DNA of 44,476 nucleotides from a virus. Shown piece after piece: positions 1 through 9,300 of the stretch. A program made the translations under genes and the position numbers. The notes beneath the pieces were generated by a model. It saw only the letters and a program-made list of their open reading frames with translations. It had not been told where the DNA came from and made no database searches. The DNA is taken from positions 1 through 44,476 of IMG/VR virus record IMGVR_UViG_3300042863_001369; one strand, 5' to 3'. How positions within the stretch are numbered: the stretch's first letter is position 1; each line of letters begins with the position of its first letter.

Positions 1-832
1 GAGTTAGTCCTGCAAATCCATAATCGGGATATGTTCTTGACACTTTACGTTTTTGACCTTCAATATCCACATAAACCCAACTTCTCATCGCCCTTAATGG
101 CCAATCCAAAACAGGGTTGTCTTTTGTGAAGAAAAAATAATCGCAAAGTTTTGTAACCGATTCAGGTAATGATATTGGACTAATTGCAATAACATCCAAA
201 CCATGTCCCTTAACCAATTTTATATTTTTTTCTAAAACATCAATCTTTTCTTGGGTGTCACAAAAAGTACTAATTAAAGCAACTTTCTTTTCCAGAACAG
301 GTTTTTTTCTATAGATACCAACTGAGTCGTCCCAATATCTGTTTGGCTCATTTGGGCCTGAGGGTGTTGTGGTATCAATATAATGTTCAACCAATTCAAT
401 ATCATAACCTAATTTTTTACCCCATTTTTCAAGAGCTTTCCAACTATCAATATAAAATCTCCAATTGTCACCAGGCCAACCGTGATATGCCCCATTTGAT
501 GGTGCTTGAATGTACATGTATCCACCTGGTTTTAAAACTCTACACATTTCGTGGAATGAAACCCAAAACATGTCGTCATGTTCAAAACAAGATGATGATA
601 TCACAATATCCATTTCATTATCAGAAATTGGAATATCATGAGAAACTCCAACAATATCAACATTTGGTCCTTCTTCCATGTCCAACCCAATATATTGACC
701 TTTTTCAAAAATTGGTTTCATTGTCCCGTTCACATCATATGAACCAACATCTAATATTTTTTTATTTTCAATATTTTTTTCACAATACTTGTGATAGAAT
801 TTTTCCGCGTTTACGTAGGCTGAGTGATGCAT
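1..832 (-). CDS. Methyltransferase type 11 fused to a glycosyltransferase-like domain (partial)
   Basis: This gene leaves the window at base 1, so its C-terminus is missing; 277 residues are visible. Residues 1-170 look like a class I SAM-dependent methyltransferase of the type 11 group. There is a motif I at DVGSYDVNG (about residues 28-36), an acidic strand end in YIGLDMEEGP, then a motif IV-like strand DIVISSSCFEH and the post-motif VLKPGGYMYI. After about residue 185 a new domain begins (KKVALISTFCDTQEK, later LCDYFFFTKDNP). It resembles the N-terminus of GT-A-like glycosyltransferases seen in phage and surface-glycan clusters. ATG at 832 is the only in-frame ATG near the start. The gene is divergent from the GT4-BAHT glycosyltransferase gene, 68 bp away. 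A role in making or decorating a glycan is inferred. The methyltransferase fold is well supported, its acceptor is unknown. Confidence 0.75.
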   Translation of the reverse strand, partial: MHHSAYVNAEKFYHKYCEKNIENKKILDVGSYDVNGTMKPIFEKGQYIGLDMEEGPNVDIVGVSHDIPISDNEMDIVISSSCFEHDDMFWVSFHEMCRVLKPGGYMYIQAPSNGAYHGWPGDNWRFYIDSWKALEKWGKKLGYDIELVEHYIDTTTPSGPNEPNRYWDDSVGIYRKKPVLEKKVALISTFCDTQEKIDVLEKNIKLVKGHGLDVIAISPISLPESVTKLCDYFFFTKDNPVLDWPLRAMRSWVYVDIEGQKRKVSRTYPDYGFAGLT

Positions 833-851
833 ATCTTTATGTTAATTTATA

Positions 852-885
852 ATTGAAATATAAACAACCACAACTATATTTCAAT
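852..885. promoter_or_regulatory. Inverted repeat with possible back-to-back promoters between divergent glycan genes
   Basis: A perfect 11-bp inverted repeat, ATTGAAATATA (852-862) and TATATTTCAAT (875-885), lies around 12 bp in the 68-bp gap between two divergent genes. On each strand the repeat yields ATTG-N19-TATATTTC, one mismatch in each element from the Bacteroidetes promoter TTTG-N19-21-TAnnTTTG. On the plus strand the elements are 852-855 and 875-882, with the ATG at 901. On the minus strand they are 885-882 and 862-855, with the ATG at 832. It could be a symmetric divergent promoter, an operator, or both. The repeat is certain, the promoter reading is tentative. Confidence 0.45.
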
Positions 886-900
886 AAAAGAAAAATTATT

Positions 901-3177
901 ATGCTAAAAATATTCGGTCATGGTTCTTACATTGGGAACACAGGTTACAATCAACACACGAGGGATTTTTTCAGACATCTTTCAAAACACTCTCAAATAA
1001 AGTTCAGAAATTTCACGGTTGGAGATAGTTGGAAAGGAATGAGTGAGGAACCCCATAATGGTGAATATTATTTTAATGCGACCGACAGAAAATTACTTTA
1101 CCAACAAGTTTTATGGAACAACGATAGAACAAGAAGTGATTATAAAATGTATAATGACCCATCAAAAGAGTTTTCACCTGACTTAAATATTGTTTTGTGT
1201 GAGACCAACCATAATTTATTTTATGATGAATACTATGGTCCAAAGATTGCTTATAACGTCTGGGAATCAACATTACAGCCTGAAGTTTATTTCAATAAAT
1301 TAAAAGAGTTTGACGAGTTATGGGTTCCATCAAAATGGCAAAGAGATTGTACAATCTCACAAGGTTATGACCCGAATAAAATTAAAGTTGTTCCTGAAGG
1401 CGTGGATATCTATACATTTTTTCCTGAAGAAACATCACATGAATTAACATCGGACGGAAGATTCAAATTCTTTTTGGCTGGTAGATGGGATTATAGAAAA
1501 TCAATCAAAGAAATTATTGAAACATTCTTAAAAACTTTTGATAAGGATGAACCTGTTGATTTGATTATTTCTGTTGATAATCCTTTTTCAGGTGATGGAA
1601 TGAAAACAACCGAAGAAAGATTGGCACATTATGGTCTTGAAGATGAACGAATCAAAATCTTACATTTCCCACCAAGAGAAGATTATATTAAAATATTGAA
1701 ATCTTGTGATGCATTTGTTTCATGTGCCAGGTCTGAAGGTTGGAACTTACCTTTGATTGAAGCAATGGCTTGTGGTGTTCCATCAATATATTCAAATTGT
1801 TCGGGTCAGTTGGAATTTGCTGAAGGTAAAGGTATCCCTGTTAGTATCGTTGGTGAAAAACCAGTTGATGCAAGCACCTATAGCCATTTCAATGATTCTG
1901 TTGGAAATTATTATGAACCTGACTTCAAAGATTTAGGGAAAAAAATGTGGGAAGTGGTTACAAACCATTCAAAATATAAACAACTCGCCCTAGAAGAATC
2001 CGAAGAAATTAGATTTAAGTTCAATTGGGAAAAAGTTGCTGAAATTGGTGTCAACACAATAAATGAGTTTTTGGAAAAACATAAAACAACTGAAGATACG
2101 AACCAAGTTATTGTCTCTTACTTGGATGGTCCAAGAGTGGACATAAAAGGAAATGAAGGTAGAAAATACTTTGTTGAATTTATTGACGGTGATGGTAAGG
2201 TTAGATATTCAGACACTATTTCAAACAACATGTGGACAGCTTGTGGTATCAAATATTATGTTCCATGGACAATAAGAATTAACGGTGAAGTTGTTGATAA
2301 GTTTAATATTGAAAACAAAACGATTTTAATATCACTTGAATCCAAATCTGTTGGTGATACCATTGCTTGGGCGCCATATTCCATAGAACTAATGAAACAA
2401 AAAAATTGTAAGGTAATTTTAAGCACATTCCATAACGAATGGTTTGAAGGTTCTGAATCTTACAAAGATATAAAATTCATTAAACCAGGTGAGTCAATAT
2501 CTTGCGACGCAATTTATAAATTGGGTTGGTTCAGAGACAACAATAAAGGATGGAAAAACTTCAACTTGCATCCAAATCAACCGAATTTAATTCCATTACA
2601 AAAAACAGCATCAGACATTTTAGGTTTGGAATTTAACGAAGTAAATCATGGTTTGAATTTCAAACCAGGTAAAAGACCTATTGAAAATAAGTATGTTGTA
2701 TTTGGACCTCAATCAACCGCAGGTTGTAAAGAATGGTCTTTTGAATATTGGACAGAGCTAACCAAAATGGTAAGAAATCTCGGATATGAAGTGGTGATTT
2801 TATCCTTGGAAGAATATCACATAAAAGACACTATTTGTATCACAAGTCGTGATTGGAATGATGTGTTTTCATGTTTATATCACTCCGAGTTTTTCGTTGG
2901 TTTGAGTTCAGGTTTGTCTTGGGTCAATTGGACTTTGAATAAGAAAACCGTAATGATTGGTGGATTCAGTCAAGATGACCATGAATTCACAAACAATACC
3001 ATTAGAGTTTCAACTAATACTTGTATTAAATGTTGGAATGACCCAGTGTTAGTTTTTGATTCAGGTGATTGGGACTGGTGTCCTGTGTATAAAGGAACTG
3101 AAAGACAACATATTTGTCAGAAATCAATTACACCTCTTATGGTATTTGGAAAAATATTAGAGAATTTTAAACAATAA
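901..3177 (+). CDS. Two-domain glycosyltransferase: GT4 plus autotransporter-type O-heptosyltransferase (BAHT)
   Basis: A 758-residue protein and the only plus-strand gene in the window. Residues about 50-400 are a GT4/GT-B glycosyltransferase, with WVPSKW and PEGVD strands and the EX7E motif SEGWNLPLIEAMACG (E279, E287). Residues about 400-758 match the bacterial autotransporter O-heptosyltransferase family (TibC/Aah; GT9-like). They start with a beta-rich section (YLDGPRVDIKGN, YSDTISNN), then SLESKSVGDTIAWAPY, YKLGWF, LQKTASDILGLE and FVGLSSGLSWVNW. At the end come four cysteines, C708, C711, C727 and C739, around FDSGDWDWCPVYKGT; this is the iron-binding finger of the family. ATG 901 is preferred over a TTG at 853, which would add 16 low-complexity residues. 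It converges on the Ser/Thr-rich fibre gene. Protein O-glycosylation is inferred from the family; donor sugar and target are unknown. Confidence 0.85.
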   Translation: MLKIFGHGSYIGNTGYNQHTRDFFRHLSKHSQIKFRNFTVGDSWKGMSEEPHNGEYYFNATDRKLLYQQVLWNNDRTRSDYKMYNDPSKEFSPDLNIVLCETNHNLFYDEYYGPKIAYNVWESTLQPEVYFNKLKEFDELWVPSKWQRDCTISQGYDPNKIKVVPEGVDIYTFFPEETSHELTSDGRFKFFLAGRWDYRKSIKEIIETFLKTFDKDEPVDLIISVDNPFSGDGMKTTEERLAHYGLEDERIKILHFPPREDYIKILKSCDAFVSCARSEGWNLPLIEAMACGVPSIYSNCSGQLEFAEGKGIPVSIVGEKPVDASTYSHFNDSVGNYYEPDFKDLGKKMWEVVTNHSKYKQLALEESEEIRFKFNWEKVAEIGVNTINEFLEKHKTTEDTNQVIVSYLDGPRVDIKGNEGRKYFVEFIDGDGKVRYSDTISNNMWTACGIKYYVPWTIRINGEVVDKFNIENKTILISLESKSVGDTIAWAPYSIELMKQKNCKVILSTFHNEWFEGSESYKDIKFIKPGESISCDAIYKLGWFRDNNKGWKNFNLHPNQPNLIPLQKTASDILGLEFNEVNHGLNFKPGKRPIENKYVVFGPQSTAGCKEWSFEYWTELTKMVRNLGYEVVILSLEEYHIKDTICITSRDWNDVFSCLYHSEFFVGLSSGLSWVNWTLNKKTVMIGGFSQDDHEFTNNTIRVSTNTCIKCWNDPVLVFDSGDWDWCPVYKGTERQHICQKSITPLMVFGKILENFKQ

Positions 3178-3184
3178 ATCCTTA

Positions 3185-3225
3185 TCTTGGATGGAATTGT
3201 CCTCTATGGAACAATAAGTCCAAGA
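3185..3225 (+). other. Two-tier hairpin in the 3' untranslated region
   Basis: A 41-nt segment starting 7 nt after the glycosyltransferase stop codon can fold into a two-stage stem. The outer arms are TCTTGGA (3185-3191) and TCCAAGA (3219-3225). The inner arms are ATTGTCC (3196-3202) and GGAACAAT (3208-3215, one bulged A), closing a 5-nt loop. It precedes the terminator and may protect the mRNA end or slow the polymerase. Function is unknown. Confidence 0.4.
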
Positions 3226-3239
3226 ACCATATCTACAAA

Positions 3240-3270
3240 AAAAAAATAACCCGTTTGGGTTATTTTTTTA
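3240..3270. terminator. Bidirectional intrinsic terminator between convergent genes
   Basis: Stem AATAACCC (3245-3252) and GGGTTATT (3257-3264) with a GTTT loop. It is flanked by an A run on one side and a T run on the other, so it has a U tract in both directions. It can end the plus-strand glycosyltransferase transcript and the long minus-strand fibre transcript, whose last stop is at 3376. The rest of 3178-3375 shows no gene. Confidence 0.85.
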
Positions 3271-3375
3271 CTCCAACTATTATAAATGTCTTTTGATTTT
3301 TTGTAATATGAACACACACAGTATTCATTACAATCATTTCATGGTCAATAAGGTTATGTCCATTCACAACACCAA

Positions 3376-6300
3376 CTATTGAGTACAATTAGTATACGCC
3401 TTAAAAGTGTAACTAATTTTTACGTCTCTCGCGTCAGGTAAATCACTTACATTAAAACCTAAAAGGAATAACACATTACAATCATCTAAAGTATCCTCAA
3501 CTGTAAAACCTAAATTAAAACACGAAGTGTATGAGTCATCGTTTTTAAAATAATCAGTACGAGTAGTCAAATTATTTGTGGTGAAAGCGGTAGTAACTAC
3601 CTCAGAACAAAGAAAATAATTTAAAGCAATATTTATCGCATTGGTTTCAGTTGCTCCTGAACAATATACAATACCACAGACCTCAATTTTGTCACCAACA
3701 CTTAAAATATATGGATTTGGTATTCCGCAATTAACATATCGTGTACTTAAGGTAGGACTGTTTTGGAGATTTCTCACATTAAGGTCATATGAACAAGAAT
3801 CCCAACCACATCGACTGTCCCCATACCAATAGTCTTCACTACTATTTGTTTCAGAATATGCAAAAGAATGTGAAGCTATTAACCATTTTGAACCCACAGT
3901 TATATTAGCCTGACCTCCTCCACCATCTGTTGCAACAATACAACTACCTTGAAAATTCATTGCTGTTGTTGAAGACATTACAAATACATTTTCATCGTAG
4001 ATAGTTAATGCTCCAGATGTTCCACTTGTTCCACTTGAACCATTAACACCACTTATACCGCTTGTTCCTGATGAACCATTAGTTCCGCTTGAACCTGAAG
4101 TACCTGATGAACCACTTGTTCCACTTGAGCCCGAGGCACCTGAAGAACCACTTGTTCCACTTGAGCCCGAGGCACCTGAAGAACCACTTGTTCCGCTTGA
4201 GCCAGATGAGCCGCTAGTCCCTGAAGAACCCGAAGTACCACTTGAACCTGAAGACCCACTAGTACCACTTGAACCTGAATCACCTGATGAACCGCTAGTC
4301 CCTGATGAACCGCTAGTCCCTGATGAGCCAGATGAACCTGAGGTTCCACTTGTTCCTGAAGAGCCTGAAGCACCTGATGAACCGCTTGTTCCTGATGAAC
4401 CGCTTGTTCCTGATGAACCACTTGTTCCTGAACTACCACTAGTACCTGATGAGCCAGATGAACCGCTAGTTCCCGATGAACCTGATGAACCTGATGAACC
4501 TGAAGCACCTGATGAACCAGATGAACCTGATGTTCCTGAACTACCACTTGAACCTGAGGTACCTGAAGAACCACTAGTTCCTGATGAGCCACTAGTTCCT
4601 GAAGAACCAGATGTTCCTGATGAGCCATTAGAACCCGAAGTACCGCTAGTTCCTGATGAACCTGAACTACCTGAAGTTCCTGAAGAGCCAGATGAACCAC
4701 TTGTACCCGAACTACCACTTGTTCCTGACGAACCTCTACATACACAATCTGTTGAAGTTATATCTGCGCTTCCACTAGTTACTTGCGGAGTTGTTATTGA
4801 GCAAACTTGTACGGTTTGACCAAACCCAAGAGTTAAACCTGAAGTACCACCAACACAACAATCGTCATAACTAATATTGGTCTCAACTTCCTCTGCTCTG
4901 ATACTCCATACATAACAAGTTAATCCGTCAATACCACTAGTTCCACTTGAACCTGAAGAACCACTAGTCCCTGAACTACCACTATTTCCTGAAGAGCCAC
5001 TAGTTCCTGATGAACCGCTAGTTCCCGATGAACCTGACGAACCGTTAGAACCCGAAGTACCGCTTGAACCTGATGTTCCTGAACTACCACTAGTCCCTGA
5101 AGAACCGTTAGAACCCGAAGTACCGCTTGAACCTGATGTTCCTGAACTACCACTAGTCCCTGAAGAACCGTTAGAACCCGAAGTACCGCTTGAACCTGAT
5201 GTTCCTGAACTACCACTAGTCCCTGATGAACCGTTAGAACCTGATGTTCCTGAAGACCCACTAGTTCCACTTGAGCCAGATGAACCACTTGTTCCTGAAG
5301 AACCACTTGAACCGCTAGTTCCACTTGAACCACTTGAACCACTAGTCCCTGATGAACCGTTAGAACCTGAAGTTCCGCTAGTTCCACTTGAGCCAGATGA
5401 ACCACTAGTTCCTGATGAACCAGAAGAACCACTAGTTCCTGATGAACCAGAAGAACCACTAGTTCCTGAAGAACCTGATGTTCCACTACTACCGCTTGTC
5501 CCTGACGAACCTGATGTTCCATTAATTATACCTAACGTAGTTTGACCATATGAATAGTGAGTTGTACCTTCGGTTACGAAAGTAATTGTATGTGATTGGT
5601 TTGATGTATTTGTAGATTGAACTTTAACTAATATCCTATCAGTAGTATTGATAGAAGAACCACTCTGAAATCCATCAGATAATACCATTGATGGATTTGG
5701 TGAATTTGTTGTTACAGGTACTGGGTCTGTTGAAAATAATAAAGTTTCAGTCCCACCTGTTGTTCTTGAATAAACTTCACAGAAAATATTAAAACTCGCA
5801 TTATTATTTTCTTTATATGCGTGTAAGAAGAAAGACCAAATTCCCGCAGGTATAGTTGATACATTTGGATAATTTGAAGGTGTTAAATAGGATTGAATAG
5901 TTGATGTTACACCATTCGCAATCGTAACAGTTACCGTTTGTTGAGCACCACTTGTTGGTATAGGTGAAAATTCTTTATAAGGCGTTTGTGTTACTGACTC
6001 ATTAAAATAATAAATAGCTCCACCTGAAATACCATTAACACCACTTGTTCCAGAAGTTCCAGAAGAACCACTAGTTCCACTTGAACCAGATGAACCTGAT
6101 GTTCCGCTTGTTCCCGATGAACCATTAGAACCTGAAGTTCCGCTTGTTCCACTTGAACCAGATGACCCACTAGTTCCTGAAGAACCACTAGTTCCTGAAG
6201 AACCACTTGAACCGCTAGTTCCACTTGAACCACTTGAACCTGAACTACCCGAAGTACCGCTTGAGCCAGATGAGCCTGAAGTTCCTGAACTACCCGAAGT

Positions 6301-9300
6301 ACCACTTGAACCTGATGAACCGTTAGAACCCGAAGTACCACTTGAACCTGATGTTCCTGAACTACCACTAGTTCCCGAAGAACCGCTTGAACCTGATGTT
6401 CCTGAACTGCCTGAAGTACCGCTTGAACCTGATGAACCACTATTCCCACTTGAACCTGAAGAGCCACTAGTTCCTGATGAACCACTTGTCCCTGAAGAGC
6501 CAGATGAACCGCTAGTTCCACTTGAACCTGAAGACCCACTAGTACCACTCGAACCTGAGTCACCTGATGAACCACTAGTCCCTGCTGAACCAGATGAACC
6601 ACTTGTACCCGAACTACCACTAATTCCTGATGAACCTGAAGAACCGTTAGTTCCACTTGAACCTGAAGAACCGTTAGTTCCACTTGAACCTGAAGAACCA
6701 CTTGTTCCTGATGAACCACTCTCTCCACTTGAACCTGAGGTTCCGCTGCTACCAGAATCACCCGGTGCTCCCTCAAGATTTATAGTCCAAACACAATACT
6801 GTGAATTACCGTTAAGTATTGATGTTATTTCAACAACAAACGCACCTGTTGTTGGGTTATACGATACTATATCACCAGTAAACAAATTATTAACATCGTA
6901 AGCAACCAAGATTCCTTGCCCTATAGTCATACTTAAATTAGTAGTTCCTGTGAAATATATTAAATTACCTATAGAATATGCCGAAAGAGTTAAACAAGTG
7001 TTTGATATTCCATTATATATTGGACTTACTCCTGAAGTCCCTGAACTACCACTTGTTCCACTTGAACCTGATATTCCTGAAGAACCACTTGTTCCGCTTG
7101 AGCCACTAGTTCCGCTTGAGCCAGAAGTCCCTGAAGAACCTGAACTACCGTCAGTTCCGCTTGAACCGCTAGTTCCTGAAGAGCCGCTAGCTCCCGAAGA
7201 ACCACTAGTTCCTGAAGAGCCGTTAGAACCTGAAGTTCCACTAGTACCACTTGAACCGCTAGTTCCTGAAGAACCACTAGCACCTGAACTACCACTTGTT
7301 CCGCTTGAACCAGAAGTTCCTGACGAACCACTTATTCCGCTTGAACCTGAAGTTCCCGACGAACCTGAACTACCACTAGTCCCTGAAGAACCGTTGGAAC
7401 CTGAAGTTCCCGAACTACCGTCAGTTCCGCTTGAACCGCTAGTCCCTGAAGAACCACTAGCACCTGAACTACCACTTGTTCCGCTTGAACCAGAAGTTCC
7501 TGACGAACCACTTATTCCGCTTGAACCTGAAGTTCCTGATGAGCCAGATGAACCGCTTGTACCCGAACTACCACTTGTTCCTGAAGAACCACTATTTCCA
7601 CTTGTCCCTGATGAACCACTTGTACCAGAAGAACCATCTGAACCCGAAGTACCACTTGAACCACTAGTTCCTGAAGAACCACTAGTTCCTGAAGAACCAC
7701 TAGTTCCTGAAGAACCACTTGTACCAGAAGAACCATCTGAACCCGAAGTACCACTTGAACCACTAGTTCCTGAAGAGCCACTTGAACCACTCGAACCTGA
7801 GGCACCTGAAGAACCACTAGTCCCACTTGAACCTGACGCTCCGCTAGTACCTGACGAGCCATCCACACCTGAAGTACCACTTGAGCCGTTAGTTCCTGAT
7901 GAACCAGAAGTTCCTGATGAACCAGAAGTTCCTGATGAACCGCTAGTACCTGACGAGCCATCCGCACCTGATGTACCACTTGAGCCGTTAGTTCCTGACG
8001 AACCAGAAGTTCCTGATGACCCACTTGAACCTGAGGTTCCGCTGCTACCAGAATTACCCGGTGCTCCCTCAAGATTTATAGTCCAAACACAATATTGCGA
8101 ATTACCGTTAAGTATTGATGTTATTTCAACAACAAATTCTCCTGTTGTTGGGTTATACGATGCGACATCGCCAGTGAACAAATTATTAACATCATAAGCA
8201 ACCAAGATTCCTTGCCCTACAGTTATACTTAAATTAGTTGTTCCTGTGAAATATATTAAATTACCTATAGAATACCCTGAAAGGGTTAAACAAGTGTTTG
8301 ATGTTCCATTATATATTGGACTTATCCCTGAACTACCACTTGAACCAGAAGTCCCTGAAGAACCTGAGCTACCATCCGAACCGCTAGTTCCTGATGAACC
8401 TGAGCTACCATCCGAACCACTTGAACCATCTGTACCTGAACTACCGCTTGACCCGTTTGTACCTGAGCTACCACTTGTTCCACTTGAACCATTAACACCA
8501 CTTATACCACTTGTTCCTGAACTACCGCTTGAACCTGAAGTTCCTGATGAACCACTTGTCCCTGATGAACCTGAAGTTCCAGATGAACCACTTGTCCCTG
8601 TACCACCTGTAAAATTGATTAAAACATTTCCACCACCTTGGTTAATAACCGTAGCACCTGAAAATGTCATACCTGTAACAGATGTTACAGTAACACCTGA
8701 TGTGGAATCATATACCGTTAAAGAACCTGAACCTGAAGTAATACCTGTAACATTAACAACACTTCCATCACTATTATTTAAAGTCAATGTTGAAGTACCG
8801 CTATTGTATGTTCCGCCAGTTATAGTTCCTGTGAATCCTGTAATTGTTACAGTACCACCCGTATTATTATATAAATCTAAAATTTGTGTACCCGAAAAAT
8901 ATGTACCACCTGTAATTTGAACATCACTTCCCGAAAATATTCTCCATCTTGCATCATTATGTGAAACACCATTAACCCCTTCAATTGTGCTTCCTGTCCA
9001 AGAATTGATAAAATCTTTACCAGCTTGAGAACGATTGTTTACAATAGTACTATACTCAGAAGTAGTAATAGCCGAACTACCAGTTAAACCTGTTACCGCA
9101 TTCCATAAAGTGTCATAGTTCGGAATTGTATATTGATAAACAGTATCTGTTTCTTGAACATAAACCTGCATACCTAATCTTCTTCTACCTGAAGATATAT
9201 TATCAGAGTTTAATGTAACAAAATCAGGTGAGAAAGCAGAACCAGTTCCTTTTGTAAAATTGATTGGAATAGTGTTTGCAGATAATTGAATGTTAGCAGG

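Larger units (their letters stand above)
4017..8600 (-). repeat. Low-complexity collagen-like repeat tract (coding)
   Basis: Nearly the whole interval is a degenerate 9- and 18-bp periodic sequence encoding Gly-X-Y triplets (GSS, GTS). It is interrupted by four unique insert domains near 8050-8325, 6760-7030, 5520-6030 and 4735-4930. Codons for Ser and Thr vary between units, so much of the tract is old, but some blocks are nearly identical and look recently duplicated. Confidence 0.9.

Noticed and set aside
343-852. A 169-codon plus-strand frame at the left end
   Set aside because: It is antisense to the methyltransferase domain, which has clear motifs on the minus strand, and its predicted protein is rich in His/Gln/Tyr without a domain.
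853-900. TTG at 853 as the start of the glycosyltransferase
   Set aside because: The extra 16 residues are low-complexity, and the conserved protein starts naturally at ATG 901 (MLKIFGHGSYIG). A start at 853 would also overlap the proposed promoter.
3178-3375. Possible small gene or tRNA in the gap between convergent genes
   Set aside because: No cloverleaf and no plausible start-to-stop frame were seen; the space holds a hairpin and a terminator.
4053-8072. Several long minus-strand frames rich in Val-Gln-Leu-His within the fibre gene
   Set aside because: They are shifted-frame readings of the same repeats. The fibre frame runs unbroken through all of them and has recognisable domains.
6950-8197. 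A 415-codon open frame on the plus strand made of Pro-Glu-Val/Leu repeats, plus a similar one at 8246-8920
   Set aside because: It is the antisense reading of the Gly-Ser-Thr codons of the collagen-like fibre; low-complexity coding DNA keeps other frames open.
4017-8600. Short periodic repeats that could suggest a CRISPR array
   Set aside because: The repeats are contiguous, in frame and coding for Gly-X-Y; there are no unique spacers of constant length.
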